This document shows, in pieces, positions 52,887-60,362 of a stretch of 64,000 bases of DNA. The notes under the pieces are model-generated. The model did not search any database and was not told where the DNA came from. It saw only the letters and a list, made by a program, of their open reading frames with translations. Each line of letters begins with the position of its first letter. The stretch's first letter is position 1. This DNA comes from Clostridia bacterium (GTDB lineage Bacteria > Bacillota > Clostridia > Oscillospirales > Acutalibacteraceae): positions 1 to 64,000 of the forward strand of contig JAUNLX010000003.1 in assembly GCA_030532035.1 (NCBI GenBank), read 5' to 3'. A program made the position numbers and the translations under genes.

Positions 52887-54031
52887 AGAAAGAAAACCGA
52901 GGATTTACAATCTTTTTAAGCATAATAATTTTAATACTTGTCATTTCTTCATTGGGAATTTTATTCTCGTGGGACAATAAGGGAAACCCAATTTCTAAAA
53001 AAGAAACTGTAGTTAGCGATAGTTTTAAAATTGATGATATACCAAATGACAAAAATTCTAATATTATGTCAGGAAAAAAGTTAAGTTCAACACAGGTAGC
53101 AGAAAAAGTTACACCAAGTGTTGCTGCAATTGTTGTATATCAAAATGGCAGAGCTATCGGTCAAGGCTCGGCAGTTTCTATGTCTTATGACAAGGAAAAA
53201 AATGAAACCGCTTTTATAACCTGCAATCATATTGTGGAAAAGAGCGGTACAAATATTAAAATAATGGATCAGAATGGCAAGGAATATCCAGCTGTACTAA
53301 GGGGTCGAGATAAGCCCACAGATCTTGCGGTGGTAATTGCAAAAACGAATAAATTTCCACCAGCGGAATTTGGAGATTCATCAAAACTCAAAGTTGGCAA
53401 TGTTGTATATGCTATAGGCAATCCATATAGTTTAGATTTTTATGGTTCTTTTACAGCAGGCGTTGTATCAACGGTAAACAGACCACTTAAATCAAATAAT
53501 TCAATTTATTCACTCAGAACAATTCAGCATGACGCAGCAATCAATCCTGGCAATTCAGGTGGAGCATTAGTCAATGAATTTGGTCAAGTTGTCGGCATAA
53601 ATTCAGCTAAAGTTTCTTCGGAAGCGTTTGAGGGAATGGGATTTGCTATTCCAATATCCGACGCTAAGCCAATAATTGATCAGCTTATGAGTAAAGGAAA
53701 AATCAATTCCAGAAGCAAGCTTGGAATCACATATATTCCAGCTGGCAATGACGATAATTATGAGAAAATTGTAGAAAAACATAAGCTACCCGAGGGTTCG
53801 ATAGTTATTGTTACAATAGACCATGACAGCGATGTTGTCGGCAAAAATATTCGAGCCAAAGACATAATCACTCATGTAAATGGAACCCCCCTTACAAGCC
53901 CGGAAGTCCTTTCAAATACAATAATAAAGAGCAAACCGGGAGATGAAATAGAATTGACTGTTGTTAGAGTTTCAACTAATGGAGAAATTCAAAAAATAAC
54001 TGAAAAAGTAAAATTAGTAAAACAAAATTAA
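52883..54031 (+). CDS. HtrA/DegP-type S1C serine protease
   Basis: 382 aa membrane-anchored protease. One N-terminal helix (about 7-30) is followed by the protease domain with catalytic His116 (CNHIV), Asp147 (TDLAVV) and Ser225 (NPGNSGGAL). A C-terminal PDZ domain (about 285-375) has IVTIDHDSDVVGKN and AKDIITHVNG. It degrades misfolded proteins outside the membrane. It starts ATGA inside the kinase stop; AGATGGAGG lies upstream. It is the last gene of the two-component operon. Confidence 0.95.
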   Translation: MKKENRGFTIFLSIIILILVISSLGILFSWDNKGNPISKKETVVSDSFKIDDIPNDKNSNIMSGKKLSSTQVAEKVTPSVAAIVVYQNGRAIGQGSAVSMSYDKEKNETAFITCNHIVEKSGTNIKIMDQNGKEYPAVLRGRDKPTDLAVVIAKTNKFPPAEFGDSSKLKVGNVVYAIGNPYSLDFYGSFTAGVVSTVNRPLKSNNSIYSLRTIQHDAAINPGNSGGALVNEFGQVVGINSAKVSSEAFEGMGFAIPISDAKPIIDQLMSKGKINSRSKLGITYIPAGNDDNYEKIVEKHKLPEGSIVIVTIDHDSDVVGKNIRAKDIITHVNGTPLTSPEVLSNTIIKSKPGDEIELTVVRVSTNGEIQKITEKVKLVKQN

Positions 54032-54050
54032 AAAATAAATTAACTTAAAT

Positions 54051-54083
54051 AAAAAACCTTTGTGTACGCACAAAGGTTTTTTT
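54051..54083. terminator. Terminator after htrA
   Basis: AAAAACCTTTGTG, loop TACG, CACAAAGGTTTTTTT; it also serves the convergent phosphatase gene. Confidence 0.9.
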
Positions 54084-54106
54084 GATATGAGAATTTGAAA
54101 GATATT

Positions 54107-54574
54107 CTAATATTCTTTTTTTAATTTATCAAAATATTTATCCAAATATCCTTTTATGATTTCCATTCTACTGCGGTATTCATCAAAATCTTTGATAAGC
54201 CATGGATCAGGAATTTGTTCATACTTGCCAATAGCAGCTTCAGAAAGGGTTATATATTTTTTCTTGTACTTTTTCGGCAAAAGAAATTTTTGAAATTTTG
54301 TCATACCGATTATAATGTCTGCTTCTTCAAATCGTTGCGGGTCATCATAAAGATAAGATGGTTTGTGTGAATCTACATAATCTGCATCAAAACCGTCTTC
54401 TATCAAAACTCTTCTCGTCTTTTCGTTAATCTTTTTCATTCTGTTTAGAACTGCTGCAGACTTTATTTTTACCTTATCTCTTAGAATGGGGTCTTTTTGT
54501 ACCATATCACGAAAAACATATTCACAATATGGACTTCTGCAAACATTTGATGCACATACAAATAAAATTTTCAT
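54107..54574 (-). CDS. Low-molecular-weight protein-tyrosine-phosphatase-like protein
   Basis: 155 aa. The P-loop at the very start, FVCASNVCRSP, has nucleophile Cys7 and Arg13, and the general acid lies in PDPW. It should be an active LMW phosphatase, acting on phosphotyrosine (or phosphoarginine in some Firmicutes) or possibly a small phospho-metabolite. It starts 3 bases after the stop of the FGGY kinase gene, whose last codons form GGGTGA as ribosome site. It is thus the third gene of the tetR operon. Confidence 0.88.
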   Translation of the reverse strand: MKILFVCASNVCRSPYCEYVFRDMVQKDPILRDKVKIKSAAVLNRMKKINEKTRRVLIEDGFDADYVDSHKPSYLYDDPQRFEEADIIIGMTKFQKFLLPKKYKKKYITLSEAAIGKYEQIPDPWLIKDFDEYRSRMEIIKGYLDKYFDKLKKEY

Positions 54575-54577
54575 AAA

Positions 54578-56194
54578 TCACCCATTTAATGCTTTGAATG
54601 CCTTTTTATTATTCTTATATAAGCTTTTGAAGACTTCAAAGCCCTTGTCATAAATTTCTTTGTTTTCCCTATTTGGAGTAAAGCATTTATCTACTTTTAT
54701 ATATTTATCTACTTCTTCTAAATCTGAAATGATACCTGTTCCAACGCCTACAACAGCGGCAGCTCCTACAGCTCCTACATTTTGTGGGAAATATACGGTT
54801 TCTACATTTTTTCCCAAAATATCAGCTAAAATTTGCGAAGTAACATCTGATAGAGCTCCACCACCGACGAATCTAACTGTATCTGAAACTTTTGTCTTTT
54901 TCTCTTGAGCTTCTAACATCCAGCGTTTATGGTAGCAAATACCCTCAATAACTGAACGAATCAAATCTTTCTTGCCAGTTTCAATTTTGATATTGAAAAA
55001 CATTCCTGCGGCATTGGGATCTTCAAATGGACAACGGTTACCATGTAACCATGGAGTAAATAATACACCATTTGAGCCTGCTGGTACTTTATCTATAACA
55101 GCGGACATATAGTCATATAAGCTTTTATAAGCTTCTTCAAAATCTCTTGGCGCCTCTGTTACATCTTTTTTCTCGAGATATATATCTATTTCATCGAGAG
55201 CTAGATGATTTTTAACCCATTCAAGACATTTTCCAGAAGTCTCTAATTCTGCAAAATAATTGAATAATCCATCTTGAGCTCCAACGATAGCCGCAATCAT
55301 AGCAGTTGCGTCAACCATTGATTTATCTACTATTGTAGAAACCCAACCAGAAGTACCAGAATAAATATGTGTTTCGCCTAAATGAACTGTTCCGGCACCC
55401 ACACCTATAAGTGAAGAGTCATTTCCGCCTCCGAATACGGGAGTTCCCGGTGCAAGCCCCAAATCTTTTGCGGCTTTTTCTGTTAGTGGTCCTACAATAT
55501 CAGTAGAATTGATTATTTTGGGGAGATGTTCCATATTTACGCCGACCATATCGCAAACTGGTTTGCTCCAACCCTCATGGCCTTTTCTTATATCATATAA
55601 AAGGGCGGCAAAAGCAGAGTCACGCACCATGACAAATTCATCTGTACAACGACAGAGGAGATATTCCTTGACGTCGAGCCATTTATATATTTTATTGAAT
55701 ATTTCTGGTTCGTTTTCTTCAATCCACTTGTATTTCCAGATGGGATCTTTTACGGAAGACGAAACGGCGCCAGTATAATAAAGGTAGGGGATAGCCTTGA
55801 ATATATTTGCACCAGCAATTTGAGGTCCGTAAGCCATACCTTTTTTGAGTTGTTTTTTAGCTCTCTGATCCATATAACTCATAGCTCGTCTGAGTGCTTT
55901 ACCTTTTTCGTCTACGACAACTAAACCCTGAGCTTGTGAGCAAAAGGAAATTCCCTTTATATCTTCAGGACGAATTTTACCCTTTACTTTTTCATCATTA
56001 AAGATTTTTTTAGTAGTCGCACACATTGCAGACCACCATTCTTCAACATCTTGTTCTGCTCCACCATTGTCGAGTATATAAAGCTTATAACCACAAGATT
56101 CAGCCTTAATTAACTCAATTGAATTTTCGATATTAAACAAACAAGTTTTTACACCAGTTGTTCCGACATCATAGCTTATGACATAGTTTCCCAT
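54578..56194 (-). CDS. FGGY-family carbohydrate kinase (xylulokinase-like)
   Basis: 538 aa. The two ribokinase-type actin-fold halves are complete: N-terminal YDVGTTGVKTCLF, EQDVEEWW, middle GGGNDSSLIGVG and C-terminal FVGGGALSDVTSQI with adjacent AVGAAAVVGVG. It phosphorylates a sugar or polyol with ATP. The closest class is xylulokinase/gluconate kinase, but the substrate is not evident, and no xylose or pentose genes adjoin. It lies between tetR and the phosphatase, with GGGGG upstream of the ATG. Confidence 0.9.
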   Translation of the reverse strand: MGNYVISYDVGTTGVKTCLFNIENSIELIKAESCGYKLYILDNGGAEQDVEEWWSAMCATTKKIFNDEKVKGKIRPEDIKGISFCSQAQGLVVVDEKGKALRRAMSYMDQRAKKQLKKGMAYGPQIAGANIFKAIPYLYYTGAVSSSVKDPIWKYKWIEENEPEIFNKIYKWLDVKEYLLCRCTDEFVMVRDSAFAALLYDIRKGHEGWSKPVCDMVGVNMEHLPKIINSTDIVGPLTEKAAKDLGLAPGTPVFGGGNDSSLIGVGAGTVHLGETHIYSGTSGWVSTIVDKSMVDATAMIAAIVGAQDGLFNYFAELETSGKCLEWVKNHLALDEIDIYLEKKDVTEAPRDFEEAYKSLYDYMSAVIDKVPAGSNGVLFTPWLHGNRCPFEDPNAAGMFFNIKIETGKKDLIRSVIEGICYHKRWMLEAQEKKTKVSDTVRFVGGGALSDVTSQILADILGKNVETVYFPQNVGAVGAAAVVGVGTGIISDLEEVDKYIKVDKCFTPNRENKEIYDKGFEVFKSLYKNNKKAFKALNG

Positions 56195-56203
56195 TTTTTC
56201 CCC

Positions 56204-56881
56204 CTATTTTAATTTTTTTATATCGGATTTTTCAAAAGTAAATGCAGATTCTAAAAATTTAAGCAATTCACGAACCATTTTTTCGTCATCGTCAAAAATT
56301 TCTTCTCCGCAAAAAATTTTCAGTCTTTCTCTGTAATAATCACAGGTATAAGAAAATTGTAAGGACGTTAAAAGAGTATCGAAAAAGAAAGCGAAAAGAG
56401 CGGGATTACAGTCTTTTCTGATTTCTCCCTTTTTTATACAATCTTCGATAAATTCCCTATATAATTTAGCAGAATTGGCTTCAACTTCATTTGCCATAGC
56501 ATTTATATCGTATTTAGAACTCACTTTTGTAATTTCATTGTATAGCTTTACATATTTAGAATTTACTCCAGAAGTTCTCTGAATAGCACGAATAAGTTTT
56601 TCGGCTCTTATTAAAATTTTGTCGTCACTTTCTGCGACACTTTTCAATACATCATTTAGAGTTTTTGTAGAGTGTCGGACACAGGTCAGAAAAAAAGCCT
56701 CTTTTGTGGGAAAATATTTATACAAAAGACCAACACTAATGCCAGCTTTTTTTGCAATAACATTAATGTTTGCAGTTTCTAAACCAAGATTGGAAAATTC
56801 GTCAATTCCAGTCTGTAGAATTTTTTGTTTTCTTTCTTCGTCACAACGCTCAAAAGCTTCTTTATAATATTTCGTAGACAC
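56204..56881 (-). CDS. TetR-family transcriptional regulator
   Basis: 225 aa. A helix-turn-helix domain (about 12-60) contains ILQTGIDEFSNLGLETANIN and AKKAGISVGLLYKYFPTKEAF; the rest is the ligand-binding helical domain. It starts at GTG 56881 with AGGAAG 6 bases upstream. It is first in its operon and divergent from the aminotransferase. Palindromic operators lie in front of both units, so it very likely represses both and is released by a pathway intermediate (inferred). Confidence 0.95.
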   Translation of the reverse strand: MSTKYYKEAFERCDEERKQKILQTGIDEFSNLGLETANINVIAKKAGISVGLLYKYFPTKEAFFLTCVRHSTKTLNDVLKSVAESDDKILIRAEKLIRAIQRTSGVNSKYVKLYNEITKVSSKYDINAMANEVEANSAKLYREFIEDCIKKGEIRKDCNPALFAFFFDTLLTSLQFSYTCDYYRERLKIFCGEEIFDDDEKMVRELLKFLESAFTFEKSDIKKLK

Positions 56882-56894
56882 AACACACTTCCTA

Positions 56895-56908
56895 TGAGCA
56901 GTCGCTCA
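56895..56908. promoter_or_regulatory. TetR operator O1
   Basis: TGAGCAGTCGCTCA has arms TGAGC/GCTCA and lies about 12 bases downstream of the tetR -10 box. It differs from the reverse complement of O2 (57054-57067) at two of 14 positions. Confidence 0.8.
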
Positions 56909-56919
56909 TTTATGTTGGG

Positions 56920-56948
56920 ATTTTAACATAAAGTTAACTTGTCGGCAA
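56920..56948 (-). promoter_or_regulatory. Promoter of tetR-FGGY-phosphatase operon
   Basis: On the minus strand TTGCCG (56948-56943) and TAAAAT (56925-56920), spacing 17. Confidence 0.65.
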
Positions 56949-57009
56949 GTATATAAAAGGCTTATTTTGAAAAAATATATACAAAGTGATGAATAATTCA
57001 ATTTTACAC

Positions 57010-57038
57010 TTTATTTTTTTTGTAAATAGTGATACAAT
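57010..57038 (+). promoter_or_regulatory. Promoter of the aminotransferase-aldolase operon
   Basis: TACAAT (57033-57038) with a weak TTTATT (57010-57015), spacing 17. Transcription would begin near 57045, immediately before operator O2. Confidence 0.5.
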
Positions 57039-57053
57039 ACACTCAAAACATTG

Positions 57054-57067
57054 TGAGCGACGACTCA
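57054..57067. promoter_or_regulatory. TetR operator O2
   Basis: TGAGCGACGACTCA, extended to TGTGAG-CGACGA-CTCACA, is a palindrome just downstream of the aminotransferase promoter. It matches O1 in inverted orientation (12 of 14 bases). Confidence 0.8.
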
Positions 57068-57099
57068 CAACATTGTATGTATAAAAAACGGAGGTTAAT

Positions 57100-58581
57100 A
57101 TGGACAAAAATAATTTTGCGATTACTGAATATCCGGACACTGATCAAATTATCAGAGACCTTGACAGTTTGATTCAAAAACCGATTTATTCTATTAACAA
57201 GGACGCACTCGCTGAATATGAGAGAGAATATTACGAAAAGAAGTGCCAAAAATCAAAGGAAATGATTTCCGAAGCTAAAAATTATATTCCTGGAGGAGTA
57301 CAACACAATCTCGCTTTTAACTATCCTTTCCCACTTGTATTTACAAAAGCTGAGGGAGCATATCTCTACGATATTGACGGAAATAAATATTATGACTTTC
57401 TTCAAGCTGGTGGACCTACAGTTTTAGGTTCTAATGACCCTGTTGTTAGAGATGCTGTTGTTCAACTTCTCAAAGACGGAGGACCCTCAACTGGTCTTTT
57501 CCACGAGTATGAATACAAGCTTGCTAAAAAGATTTCAGATTCTGTTGGTTCTGTTGAAATGTTTAGAATGTTGAACTCTGGAACAGAATCATGTATGTGT
57601 GCAATAAGAGTTGCTCGTCTTGCAACTGGAAAGAAAAATGTTCTTAAAATGGGTGGAGCTTATCATGGTTGGTCAGATCAGCTTGCTTGGGGTATTAGAA
57701 TTCCAGGAACAAGAAATATTCAATCAAAGGGTGTTCCCGGTTACATCTTTAGACATACACAGGAATTTTTCCCAGGAGACTTAGACGACCTCGAAAAGAA
57801 ATTAAAGCGCAATGAACTTGATGGCGGAACAGCTTGTGTATTTATTGAGCCTATTGGACCTGAATCAGCAACTCGTCCACTTTCAAAAGATTTTGTAAAA
57901 GGCGTTGAAAGACTTTGTCATCAATATGGAGCTCTCTTTATTTGTGATGAAGTTGTTTCAGGATTCAGAATTGGAATGTCTGGTGCACAAGGTTACTATG
58001 GTGTTGATCCAGATCTTACAATCTTTGGTAAAGTTATTGCAGGTGGATATCCTGGTGCAGGTGGAATCGGCGGACACAAAGATGTTATGAAACATTTAGG
58101 TGCTGGACTTGACTCATCTGGAAAGAAAATCAAAAAAGCTCTCTGTGGCGGAACTCTTGCTGCAACTCCTCTTTCCTGTGTGGCAGGTTATACAGCTCTC
58201 TGTGAAATTGAAAAGAGAGACGCTTGTAGAAAAGCTGGTGAATTGGCTGACAGACTTGTTGCCGGACTTCAAAAGAGTATTGAAAAATATAACTTACCTT
58301 TCGTAGCTTATAACATTGGTTCTGTTTGTCATTTGCATACAGTTGGAACAATGCACTTTGCAATTGACTGGACTAAGCCCTGGAAATTGCTCAACATTCT
58401 CAAAGAAACTTCTGCAAGACAAAAAGAAATGGAACATATGGGTTGTGCATATATGGCAGAGGGACTTGTTACTTTGGCAGGCTCCAGACTCTATACTTCT
58501 GCTGCTTATACACCAGAACTCATTGATGACGCTATAGCAAAATTCGATAAAGTTCTGTCTAAATGCGAACTTTTGAAATGA
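57100..58581 (+). CDS. Class III PLP aminotransferase, glutamate-1-semialdehyde aminomutase-like
   Basis: 493 aa. An N-terminal extension of about 60 residues precedes the fold-type I core: QAGGPTVLGSNDP, GTESCMCAIRVAR, GGAYHGWSD, CDEVVSGFRIG, and the PLP lysine K311 in FGKVIAGGYPG. This sequence pattern is HemL-like, but the length (about 430 in HemL) and the setting in a catabolic-looking operon argue against heme synthesis. It may transaminate or isomerise an amino or oxo sugar derivative (inferred). GGAGG precedes the ATG. The aldolase gene follows 13 bp later. Confidence 0.88.
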   Translation: MDKNNFAITEYPDTDQIIRDLDSLIQKPIYSINKDALAEYEREYYEKKCQKSKEMISEAKNYIPGGVQHNLAFNYPFPLVFTKAEGAYLYDIDGNKYYDFLQAGGPTVLGSNDPVVRDAVVQLLKDGGPSTGLFHEYEYKLAKKISDSVGSVEMFRMLNSGTESCMCAIRVARLATGKKNVLKMGGAYHGWSDQLAWGIRIPGTRNIQSKGVPGYIFRHTQEFFPGDLDDLEKKLKRNELDGGTACVFIEPIGPESATRPLSKDFVKGVERLCHQYGALFICDEVVSGFRIGMSGAQGYYGVDPDLTIFGKVIAGGYPGAGGIGGHKDVMKHLGAGLDSSGKKIKKALCGGTLAATPLSCVAGYTALCEIEKRDACRKAGELADRLVAGLQKSIEKYNLPFVAYNIGSVCHLHTVGTMHFAIDWTKPWKLLNILKETSARQKEMEHMGCAYMAEGLVTLAGSRLYTSAAYTPELIDDAIAKFDKVLSKCELLK

Positions 58582-58594
58582 TAGGAGGAATTAG

Positions 58595-59746
58595 ATGGTT
58601 GTCGATATAAACAAAGTAAAAGATCAGGTTATCGAAGCCGGAAAAAGACTCGTAAAAGAGGGCTTAATCGCTCGAACCTGGGGAAATGTAAGTGCTAAAA
58701 TTTCAGACAAGCAATTTGTTATTACTCCCAGCGGAAAAACTTATGAATCTTTAACTCGTGATGACATTGTTGTTGTTAATATAGAAGATTTAGAATATAA
58801 GGGAGATGTAAAACCCTCTTCTGAAAAGGGAGTACATGCGGAAGTATATAAAGCAAGACCCGAAATTAATTTTATAATTCACACTCATCAAATTTATGCT
58901 TCTGTAATTGGGGTATCGGGAGAAAAACAAGATATTCCAATGGGTAAATATAAGGCTCTTAAAGGACCTGTTCCTGCAGCAAAATATGGTCTTTCATCTA
59001 CGGGAATTTTAAGCAATGCTGTAAAACAGGCTGTAATTGATAATCCTCAATCAAATGCAATTTTGATGAGACATCATGGAACTGTTTGCATGGGGCTTGA
59101 TTATGAAAATACTTTTGAGGTTGCAAAGGAACTCGAAGATTTTTGTAAATCTAAAGTTGAAGTTGTAGATGATAGAATCATCGAAAAAACAGAAACTGAT
59201 GTTGATTTGGGTTCAAGCGAAAGACATGGAGACATCTTTGTTTTGACAATGAAAGACGGAAAATCATATACCTGTGGCATAAATTCTGGTGCCGGAATAC
59301 ATGGAATTGCTCCAAGAGTATCAAAATTACATGCGGAAATTTATGCAACTTCTGATGTATCTTTCATCACACAATATACTGGTAAATATGCTGTGGCATT
59401 GAGTGCAAAAGGAAAAACGATAAAGCCATATTTGGACGATTTTGCCCAGATTGCCGGTGTAGATGTTAAATGTGTTACTTTGGATAAAACAAATTTCAGA
59501 ACAGCTTCTAAAGATGTTGCCAAAGCACTTAAAAACAGAAATGCTGTTTTTGTAAAAGATGCAGGCGCAATTTGTACCGGTAATACAAAATCAGATGTGA
59601 ATGCAGTTGAACTTGTTTTAGAAAAAGAATGTTTGACAAATCTTTATTCTAAGCATACATCTCATGCTCTGCCGCTTTCAAAAGCAGACTGTTTCCTTAT
59701 GAGAACAGTATATGTTATGAAATATTCTAAACAGGCAGGATATTAA
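58595..59746 (+). CDS. Two-domain class II aldolase/adducin protein with a degenerate second domain
   Basis: 383 aa, nearly twice the usual 210-250. Domain 1 (about 1-190) has the full class II aldolase set: GNVSA, SGK, Glu77, metal His96 and His98 (IHTH), and HHG at 160-162. Domain 2 (about 200-380) starts GINSGAGIH and repeats the fold (KLHAEIYATSDVSFITQYT; VKDAGAICTGN), but the Glu, both HxH and the HHG histidines are lost. Domain 1 should cleave a phosphorylated ketose or aldose; domain 2 may be structural or a ligand sensor. AGGAGG precedes the ATG. Confidence 0.88.
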   Translation: MVVDINKVKDQVIEAGKRLVKEGLIARTWGNVSAKISDKQFVITPSGKTYESLTRDDIVVVNIEDLEYKGDVKPSSEKGVHAEVYKARPEINFIIHTHQIYASVIGVSGEKQDIPMGKYKALKGPVPAAKYGLSSTGILSNAVKQAVIDNPQSNAILMRHHGTVCMGLDYENTFEVAKELEDFCKSKVEVVDDRIIEKTETDVDLGSSERHGDIFVLTMKDGKSYTCGINSGAGIHGIAPRVSKLHAEIYATSDVSFITQYTGKYAVALSAKGKTIKPYLDDFAQIAGVDVKCVTLDKTNFRTASKDVAKALKNRNAVFVKDAGAICTGNTKSDVNAVELVLEKECLTNLYSKHTSHALPLSKADCFLMRTVYVMKYSKQAGY

Positions 59747-59762
59747 TACATCAAATAATTAC

Positions 59763-59795
59763 AAAAAGTGTCCGATTGTAAATTCGGGCACTTTT
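59763..59795 (+). terminator. Terminator of the aminotransferase-aldolase operon
   Basis: AAAAGTGTCCGA, loop TTGTAAA, TCGGGCACTTTT with one G-U pair and a T-rich tail. Confidence 0.8.
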
Positions 59796-59861
59796 AAATT
59801 TTTCTTAAATTTCATTTGAAATACCATGGTATATATAATAGAATTGAACAGAGGTGATATT

Positions 59862-60248
59862 GTGCAAGAAATCAAAAAAAGAGACATTGTGCTTAATGTT
59901 ATTTTATCTATTGTAACCTTTGGAATTTATGGAATATATTGGGCATATACTTTGGCGACAGAATCAAGCAGAGCAGATGACGAAAATGAAAGTACTGTGG
60001 TTATTGTTTTACTGATGCTTTTGGTTCCCTTTGTTGGTGTTTACTTCTGCGAAAAGAAATTGGTATCTGCTTGTGAAAAAATAGGAATGAAACATGAAGA
60101 TATGTCTTTAATTTTATTGCTTATAAGTATTTTAGGCTTTCCAATTGTTGGATTTATCATTTTACAGGATACATTAAATAAGATAGTAGATTTTAATAAT
60201 GAAAATATAAAAGTGGAAACTTCTTCTGAATCAGATTCTCAAGAGTAA
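59862..60248 (+). CDS. DUF4234-type membrane protein
   Basis: 128 aa. The start is GTG 59862 after AGAGGTG; the ATG at 59826 in the longer frame lies by the -10 box TATAAT (59834-59839). The N-terminal KKRDIVLNVILSIVTFGIYGIYW is a DUF4234 hallmark. Two or three further helices and an acidic tail follow. The function is unknown. It is monocistronic. Confidence 0.75.
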   Translation: MQEIKKRDIVLNVILSIVTFGIYGIYWAYTLATESSRADDENESTVVIVLLMLLVPFVGVYFCEKKLVSACEKIGMKHEDMSLILLLISILGFPIVGFIILQDTLNKIVDFNNENIKVETSSESDSQE

Positions 60249-60301
60249 TAATCTCAAATGTTTTAGAAAAATATTCAAAAATAAATATTTTGATTAACAA
60301 A

Positions 60302-60336
60302 AAACGGTCAATACGATTTTCTCGTATCGACCGTTT
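60302..60336. terminator. Bidirectional hairpin between DUF4234 gene and thrS
   Basis: AAACGGTC and GACCGTTT, then ATACGA/TCGTAT inside with one mismatch and loop TTTTC. It separates convergent genes. Confidence 0.75.
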
Positions 60337-60362
60337 AACTTTATGAATGATAATAAATTAAA

